Under the pieces are notes generated by a model. The model ran no database searches and had not been told where the DNA came from. It saw only the letters and a program-made list of their open reading frames with translations. Position numbers and translations under genes: made by a program. A stretch of DNA of 64,000 nucleotides from Sphaerosporella brunnea. Taxonomy: Eukaryota; Ascomycota; Pezizomycetes; Pezizales; Pyronemataceae. This document shows, in pieces, positions 57,997 through 64,000 of this stretch; the stretch's first letter is position 1, and every line of letters starts with the position of its first letter. The stretch is taken from contig VXIS01000009.1 in NCBI GenBank assembly GCA_008704415.1, forward strand, positions 1-64,000, in the 5' to 3' direction.

Positions 57997-58456
57997 AGTT
58001 GTGGGGTTAAGACAACTGAAGCTTGACGAGCCGTTTGCGAATCGAAACAACCGAAGCTTACGAAAACCCTGAGTTGTGGGGGTCAAGACAACTGGAGCTT
58101 GGAGGATCGTTTCCAGATCGAAGAAAGGCGGTTTGTGGACAATCGCTTGAGGTATCGCAGAGAAACGATTTTAGCTCGCACCCTGAGTTGTGGGGTTCAA
58201 GACAACTGGAGCTTGCAGGATCGTTTCCAGATCTGAGAAAAGAGGTTTTAGCTCACCGAAGGAGCCTGGAGAATCGCTTGAGGTATCGTAGAGAAACGGG
58301 TTTAGCTCGCAGCCTGAAGTTGTGGGCTTAAGACAACTGGAGCTTGGAGGGTCGTTTTCCAGATCGAAGAAAGGCGGTTTTTGGAGAATCGCTTGAGGTA
58401 TCGCAGAGAAACGATCTTAGCTCGCCGAAAGCCTGAGTTGTGGGCTTAAGACAACT
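57997..58456 (+). repeat. five tandem repeats, each with an AGTTGT-ACAACT stem-loop
   Basis: Copies of AGTTGTGGG...AAGACAACT lie at 57997-58017, 58072-58093, 58186-58207, 58318-58338 and 58436-58456, spaced 75-132 bp. Each is followed by GGAGCTTG-like sequence (variants GAAGCTTGACG and GGAGCTTAGAGG), and most units also carry GAGGTATCGCAGAGAAACGA. In every copy a 6-bp stem (AGTTGT/ACAACT) encloses a 9-10-nt loop. Confidence 0.9.
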
Positions 58457-58538
58457 GGAGCTTAGAGGATCGGTTCGAAGGATCGGAAGATAGCGGTCTT
58501 AGCTCAGCGAAGGAGCTTGGAAGATCGTTTGCGGACCG

Positions 58539-58763
58539 ATGAGAAACGACTATAATGACAACACAGCCGGTGAAAACGCTCTCCGAAACGGATTCCCGAA
58601 CGCGACAAGACACCTACGAATCCGATATCACGCCATACGTGACCACATCGAAAGCAACGATCTGATGCTGGAACACGTGACAAGCAAAGAGCAGTTGGCG
58701 GATCGTTTGACAAAGATCAGTGAAGCACGCAGCTTTCGTCAAGCAGATTGGCCTGACAGATGA
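58539..58763 (+). pseudogene. copia RNase H C-terminal fragment
   Basis: NDNTAGENALRNGFPN, ATRHLRIRYHAIRDHIESND and EYVTSKEQLADRLTK-like text (here EHVTSKEQLADRLTKISEAR) match the last block of copia RNase H (D.......L..NP...R.KHI...YH.IR). The catalytic upstream part is missing. The retained end adjoins the polypurine tract, as expected for a deletion derivative. Confidence 0.88.
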
Positions 58764-58859
58764 GAAACGATTTTGATCACGTGGACGCGGCGCACCGCGA
58801 CGGAGGATACAGATACAGATTGGTGGTTTACGGAGGAAACGGGGGCATAGTTTATGCTC

Positions 58860-58871
58860 GGATAGGGGGAG
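58860..58871 (+). other. polypurine tract
   Basis: GGATAGGGGGAG directly before the 3' LTR, the site that primes plus-strand DNA synthesis. Confidence 0.8.
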
Positions 58872-59084
58872 TGTTGAGTGTAGAGTGACGCCGTAGGCAT
58901 CACTCTACCCTCTATGGTGTAACCGAGTATAAACTCTGTCAGGGATGTAGTCAGATTAGAGTATAGGCTAGTGAGCCGCTTCAGCACTTAAGGTGCAGTA
59001 ACGGCGTCGCTAGCTCCTTAACCTTCAATACAATCTCTTCACCCATCTCTTAGTGTCCGCTGCGTACGAAACTTGTTGTCAACA
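58872..59084 (+). repeat. 3' LTR of the copia-derived element
   Basis: 213 bp; differs from the 5' LTR at two positions (TCTGCAC/TCAGCAC and CTTATTG/CTTGTTG). Confidence 0.95.
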
Positions 59085-59089
59085 GGGGC

Positions 59090-60217
59090 GTTCTCGTCGG
59101 TGGCGCAGAGATCGAATGGCGGCGCGGGCCAAGTAGCCTCAATGAACAAGGGGGGTAGGGTGTTGTCTATCGGTAGCCCAGGTTTGCTGGATCTCAGGAG
59201 GTCCACAATGTGGATGTGCACTATATGCTTCAGCGCCATACAGAGCAATCGAGAAGGCTATAAGTAGCGTGCTTCCGAAACGGCAACACACGAGTGAGTT
59301 ACTCGGGGTGACCAGAAGGCCGCGACAACTCAATCTCGCCGGGGAGGTAATCTATTGACTCACACATTTTATAGGCACTGGGACCAACAGGCATGTTAGA
59401 AGGAGGATTCCGGGGAAATGAAGCGGGTTAACGAACGGCAGACGCGATCCAGGATGAACCCTTCGACACCATTGATGTCAGTGATGTTAGAGTGCCTTGG
59501 GCGTGACGAATCTTGTTATTATTTGCCATAGAATACAACTACAGATGGCCCCGCACCCCCGACCGGGCCACAGGTGCGAGGCAGAGACCATCCCGAGCCA
59601 TACCCGATGCCCCATTTGAAAGTATCACCTGGCCGGCGGGCGCTCGTTCCTGCCGATTGTGTCCATCAGGGTCGTGCGCACCGGCTTAGCCTTGAGCTAC
59701 ATACGCGTATTCCCACCAGGACTGATAACCGTACCATCTGCCAACTGGTTGTTGATCACCTGCAGGCCTAAACCATTGCTTGTGATTGTTCACTCGTTTC
59801 TTGCCCAGGCCAGGCGGGCGGTCAAAACGGCGGAGCTACAGGGCAAGGTAGACATACTGCGTGGGCGGTGCGAAAGGTTTGCTGCAGGCTCAGTAGGGAT
59901 ACCATAGATTCCCGGCCTGGTAGACGCTGGGTATGGGGCGTCACAGTGATCTTCCGGACCCTGTGGAGCCCCGGTATGTACGCAGCAGACTCCGTAGACC
60001 TCGCAAGGATGAGTCAGCCCATGACCGGTCTGGCCGTGTCCTCACGGTCCCTTGCTTCCTGCCTTCAACACAACCCGACCCAGGATTCACTCCGCTTGGA
60101 ATGGTCCCGATCACGCCAAAGTTGGAAGCAATTCCATCAACTTCGACGGGCAACCTTCTGCGAGAAAAAAGTCAACAAACGTTGGCAGGAGCTCACAGTT
60201 TTTAGGTGCTTAAGCAT
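59090..60217. other. no gene recognised
   Basis: 59868-60305 (+) is open for 145 codons but overlaps the end of the minus-strand gene and has no motif. Confidence 0.4.
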
Positions 60218-60922
60218 TTACATCTTATTTTTCCCCCTTGACCGTGAAACACGGGCTGAACTCCGACCAGATTCTCTACGCACCCTTTTCAACGGTGGAG
60301 GTTGAGCTGGTAGCTCTTCCGCGTCGCTTATAGGTGGCGTAGAAAAGCCACTGCTTTCCCGGTACTTGTCGTCCAATTTGTTCTCTTCGTCTTCCTCCTC
60401 GGCATCCTGTTCCGTCTCCTCCTCCTCCTCTTCGTTCTCCGCTTCCTCGCCATCCTCTGCTTCGCTACCTAAATCGGCATGCCCAATAATCCGACTCGTG
60501 AACGTGTGACGGTTCCACTTCACCACCTGTTAGTTATTGTATTAGCAATGGAAAAATTCAGATTGAAAAGGCCACCCGAAATACCTGCGCAATGTACACA
60601 GCATCCTCATCTCCACCATCAATTTCATCATGTTCGTCGGTTCAAAAAAGCGGCGCCCCGGCTACATCACCATGACGGGGCGATTCTTCATGCTGAGCCC
60701 TCCAAAGGGGATCAGCGAGTGGCGCATCCCTCCCGTCAGCTTCTCGTAGCTTAGTTCGGTCACCCACTACCAGCGATGTCCTGGCGGAAAGCCAGAGTTG
60801 TCAGCTGAGAGAGAATTGACCAGCGATCCTACTCTTTGTGACCTAGAATTGATCTGACAATTGGCACAGCTGTCGCGAAAGGCATTGCCGCTCCCGCACA
60901 CGATGAATATGCGTCCTGTCAT
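60218..60922 (-). pseudogene. multi-exon gene, Cys-rich (DUF3716-like?) then acidic tail, one in-frame TGA
   Basis: Three exons are visible. Exon A ends at 60843 and contains TGRIFIVCGSGNAFRDSCAN followed by CQINSR; the C...CANC spacing recalls the fungal DUF3716 Cys motif. The intron 60781-60842 has CTGAC and ends CCGCCAG. Exon B (60780-60585) contains DGRDAPLADPLWRAQHEE, a TGA at 60644-60642, then DEHDEIDGGDEDAVYIAQ. The intron 60527-60584 (58 nt) has donor GTATTT, an ACTAAC element and acceptor ACAG. Exon C (60526-60218) begins VKWNRHTFTSRIIGHADL, then a long Glu-rich stretch and a basic PPLKRVRRESGRSSARVSRS end. All junctions keep frame. The 5' exons are not identified, and a chimeric transposon end lies just upstream. 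The frame, not the family, is the firm part. Confidence 0.5.
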
Positions 60923-61051
60923 GGCTAGTTTCGATAGGTGTACCACTGAAGCAAACACCTCCGATGGGAAAGTCTGGCTACGTGGTGGCCGACGCGGCGC
61001 ACGGCTGAGGTGCAAACCTGACCCAATGACACGGCCGAGGAGGGAGAGAAG

Positions 61052-61310
61052 TAGTGTTGCGCACGAGCGGAGCCGGCTCGAGCACGAAGCTCGAGCCGCG
61101 AGCACGAGACCGCTCGAGTCTATGTATTTTTGGGCTCGAGTGCGCTGGATCGAAAAATTTTTAAGCTCGAACAATGATGTCCATTCTTCATACCCGAGCA
61201 ACAGCTCATGCAGCCCACAGCCAGCCGGCCGGGCTGCGAGGGCTGGCTTTTTTGTCAGCCCAACGCAGCCCAACGCAGACAGCCCGGCTGGCTGGCTATT
61301 GAGAACACTG
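61052..61310. mobile_element. chimeric or nested hAT remnants
   Basis: The left part begins TAGTGTTGCGCACGAGCGGA and has GAGCCGGCTCGAG palindromes like the hAT-2 family, but with a different terminus. The right part (about 61205-61310) is the right half of a hAT-1 MITE, with AGCCCGGCTGG repeats ending GGCTATTGAGAACACTG. No matching 8-bp flanks are present. It may be one element inserted into another, or an abortive recombination product. Confidence 0.65.
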
Positions 61311-62454
61311 ATTTGAACTACGGCTGTCATTCATCTCATGTAGCCGTAGGCGCCAACACTCGTATGAATGCGTTCGCGGCAAGCATGAGTGGAACGTCTC
61401 ACTATTCTGATCTTCAGTTACCATATGATTGTGTTGCAGGCCAAGACGGCGCACGAAAGTTCATCTGAACCAAGAGGCATGCAGATTTGCTTTCACGCAT
61501 AATCAACCGACCCAGACTGAGTGCTGCGCACTCCGGGAAAGATTTTTTCTGCCGGCGGGGGATATTTGCTGTGTCTGTAACCCTAACCCCACAGACTTCA
61601 ACCGCTCTGGGTGCCGACAAACCATAGTACTCCCCAAGCGCTCATCCACCGTCCTTCTCTCCGGCGTGCGCGCGGGCGGACAGAAGGACAGTGACTGCGT
61701 CGGCGATGTACGTTGGTTGGAGAGGGCAGGGTAATAGGCGAGTGATTAGTAGTGAGGCCCGATAGGGGGTCCCTGTTAGGGGGATCTAACGAAGCATCCA
61801 ATTTCTCCCTCCTTCCTTTCCATTGTCACTCCTCGTCTTAGAACAGTTGGTGCCGGCTTGTTGACAAGCATGCGCTCTGTGATGATCGTGTACAGAGTGG
61901 GAGTGAATCGTTGGATTTGCATAGCAACTCCTTATTGCCTCGTGACACCCCGGAAGGTGTTGCTATATATTTCAATGGCTCGATCGGGCGGATCAATGCA
62001 CGTGTGCGTCTGCATAATACGATTACGCCCACCGTGGAGCTTTAATTGCACTGTTCAGCCGATATCCGGAGCAGAAGCGCACAGTTCCGGGAAGAGCCCT
62101 ACCCATACGAGCAAAGGGGTTTGATCCGCGACTGGTCATAGTGGCGCTGCCAATTTCGGCCATCCAATCTACATCAACACCACACCGAATTCACAAGCCG
62201 TCGGCACACGAGCCCGTTACGCGTACCATTCCCGAGCATTACGATCGCTGGCGGCCTGGCTGAGTGCGGCAACCACAGGATCTCGATTCCGAGTATATCC
62301 CGATGTTTAATCCAGACGGACCGGTAAACGCTACGGATATCGCTGCCGATGCCGCCGACGACGACGACGTGCAACACACACTCAAGCTCGATGCCCTAAC
62401 CCTAAGGTTTTCGCCCGGAGGCCCCTGGCGGGTCCCGCCGCCCCATCTCAAAAC
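61311..62454. other. no gene recognised
   Basis: Short frames only. CCCTAACCCTAA at 62395-62405 is two telomere-like units, too short to mean anything alone. Confidence 0.4.
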
Positions 62455-63195
62455 CTACCGACGCCGCCAGACTTGAAACAGCAGCACAGGCACCACCTGC
62501 GATCTCGACAATGCTCGCCACCAGTGAGCTGTCGCGATGCCTGTCCTCCGTCACACCACGCCCGGGTAAGGCATACCAAGGTGGGCGCGATGTAGTACAC
62601 CCATATTTTGACCTCACGCGCAACTGAACGGTATACACGATGAGTGGATCAGGCTGCAACAACAGCCGCGTCCGCACCGGAATACCTGGCTCAGGCTGCA
62701 CCCCAACCTCGCCGGCGAAGTCGGAAAGTCTCAAGACTATGACCGGAACCCGCGGTTGCCCGCGCAGCTGGATCGCGTTGACCTGCTACTCAACCGGACC
62801 TGCAGCTGCGTCCGGGCAGTCATCGTTGTCGACATCGAGGAGGACCCGAACGAACAGGGCTTCCGCCGCCGGTCCGCGGGGTCTGTCGAGTTGTGGCGAC
62901 GGTATGACATCCACAAGCGCATATTCCGACATGGACCCAGGGTGGAGCTCCACTCTCGCGGTGTCGCTTCGCTGACGTTGCAGAAGGAGGATGTGCATGA
63001 TTCCGCCGGAGAGGCGCCTGAAGCGTGGGCCACTGAAAGCCGGTTTGCGCTGCAGACAAAATGTTAGTCAAAGCTAAAACGAGACAGCATCGACTGTATC
63101 GCAGCAATCAGCGGAAAGCGAAGGCAGCGAGAGGGTGATACGGGACGCACATTCGAAAAATAAGGAGACGTTGCTGCATGTGTATCTGTGTCGCC
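62455..63195 (+). pseudogene. second copy of the 17-kb PD-(D/E)XK-like gene, deleted and mutated
   Basis: It aligns with 17720-16630 (minus) over its whole length. The 5' part (GCAGCACAGGCACCACCT) is shared, but most of exon 1 is deleted. The intron donor GGTAAGGC is kept, while the acceptor has changed from ACAG to ACGG. A deletion in exon 2 breaks the frame before the block HPNLAGEVGKSQDYDRNPRL. From there the frame is open to a TAG after 63064, through VDIEEDPNEQGFRRR, VELWRRYDIHKRIFRHGPRV and LTLQKEDVHDSAG. This copy retains the frame that the 17-kb copy lost. Homology continues about 130 bp past the stop. Confidence 0.72.
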
Positions 63196-63594
63196 GCGCC
63201 GTCGCCCGTTGTCGCAATGTCCCGTCGGTGGTTGGAGTCCTGCCCTGCAGCGGGGAGCGGTAGGGATCTCTAGGGATTGTCCAGCATACCTGGGTCCTCC
63301 ATATCCTGGCCGCGGGTATCTCCTGGACTTCCAGGCTTCCATACCCAACCCCCTCAAGCACCAGCCACCTACTCGGATGTGGCGTATGTGCGGACTGATT
63401 GCGTATCGCACACTGGCGCGCAGATAACAAACGGATTAAGAAACCATCCGAAAAGGGCACACGCGATTTAAATGGCGATTATGCCACACGGATCACGAAA
63501 TCCTGCCATAAGTAAAATGAAGCCAGATAGCGCACCAGGAACCAGAGAATTCCGCCAAGGCCACCGTTGCCGACGGTTACAAAGACGGTCACAC

Positions 63595-63876
63595 TGGCCT
63601 GCACCGTGCGATGACGCCCAACCAAAGGCAGATTCTGCGCTCCATGCTTTCAACCACATGGAAACCCAGTCCATCAGCGACCGCTGGCCTGCACTCCACG
63701 ATCACACCAGACCAAAGTCTGATTCCGCATTCCGCGCTTTCGCCCCAGCCGACAACCACTCCACCTGCTGATACTGGCCTCTACCTCTCGGCGACGACTG
63801 GCCTGCACGTCTCAATGACGCCCCAGCAAAGGCAGATTCTGCGCTCAATGCTTTCAACCGCACCGACACGTGGTAA
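63595..63876 (+). repeat. protein-level repeat region, three units, in an open frame with one TGA
   Basis: Three diverged units start at about 63595, 63683 and 63805. In one frame they encode WPAPCDDAQPKADSALHAFN, WPALHDHTRPKSDSAFRAFA and WPARLNDAPAKADSALNAFN, separated by spacers of different length. A TGA at about 63769-63771 interrupts the frame between units two and three. The unit conservation at protein level suggests a former repeat protein; no family was recognised. Confidence 0.55.
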
Positions 63877-64000
63877 GAGGCGCGGATCTGGATTCCATCA
63901 TTCCATGTTGCCTGATGGTTCGTCTCTAACACCATCCCCCAGATGAACTTCGGACTGACAACATATGAAGGATGTTTGTTACTTTTTCGGGGTGAGGTTC

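Larger units (their letters stand above)
57641..59084 (+). mobile_element. non-autonomous copia-derived LTR retrotransposon (1444 bp)
   Basis: Complete structure. Two 213-bp LTRs (TGTTGAG...TCAACA) are flanked by a perfect 5-bp duplication GGGGC at 57636-57640 and 59085-59089. A primer-binding site directly follows the 5' LTR, and a polypurine tract precedes the 3' LTR. Between them lie tandem repeats with stem-loops and a remnant of the RNase H C-terminus. The two LTRs differ at only two positions (about 1%), so insertion is recent. No gag, protease, integrase or reverse transcriptase remains, so mobility needs a helper copia element elsewhere. Confidence 0.95.

Noticed and set aside
62395..62406. 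CCCTAACCCTAA as a telomere or subtelomere mark
   Set aside because: Only two units; similar CCCTAAC pieces occur singly at several places (near 6008, 46990, 57373, 61580) as expected by chance.

Overview
The window looks like gene-poor, transposon-rich nuclear DNA of a filamentous ascomycete. The evidence is short introns of 40-66 nt with GT...CTGAC...AG signals, a Tad1-clade LINE, Fot1/pogo and hAT DNA transposons, and copia and gypsy LTR elements. F-box and ankyrin genes are also present. No bacterial operon, tRNA, rRNA or CRISPR was seen. A truffle- or morel-like Pezizomycete is possible, but that is only a guess from gene content.

Layout. 2-4 kb holds a hAT MITE (family hAT-1) and a 1.16-kb hAT-2 element. 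6-7.3 kb holds a three-exon gene of unknown function with one in-frame TAG. 13.1-16 kb is a complete, apparently intact autonomous hAT-1 transposon with a 766-aa transposase and a perfect 8-bp target duplication. 16.6-17.7 kb is a PD-(D/E)XK-like pseudogene. 19.7-22.5 kb has two frameshifted genes flanking an internally deleted Fot1 element with very long inverted repeats. 23.5-24.3 kb is a pogo relic and 25 kb a third hAT family. 26.6-28 kb is an F-box gene cut by a single TAG. 30-38.6 kb carries three more hAT-2 copies and a decayed zinc-finger-like gene. 39.7-41.1 kb is an apparently intact two-exon PD-(D/E)XK-like gene. 42.8-44.6 kb is a gypsy pol remnant. 51.9-52.8 kb is an intact F-box/ankyrin gene. 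53.9-54.5 kb is a Tad1 LINE fragment. 55-57 kb is a pogo relic interrupted by a hAT-1 MITE, then a DUF4371-like relic. 57.6-59.1 kb is a young non-autonomous copia-derived LTR element. 60.2-60.9 kb is the 3' part of a Cys-rich, acidic multi-exon gene. 62.5-63.1 kb is a deleted copy of the 16.6-17.7 kb gene.

How the parts relate. The hAT-1 transposase could mobilise the short hAT-1 elements here, because they share its terminal inverted repeats and its 8-bp target duplication. Only three cellular or transposon proteins read through without a break: the hAT-1 transposase, the 39.7-kb gene and the 51.9-kb gene. Most other reading frames carry one or two disablements, which suggests either recent decay (C-to-T stops and 1-nt indels) or uncorrected sequence errors.
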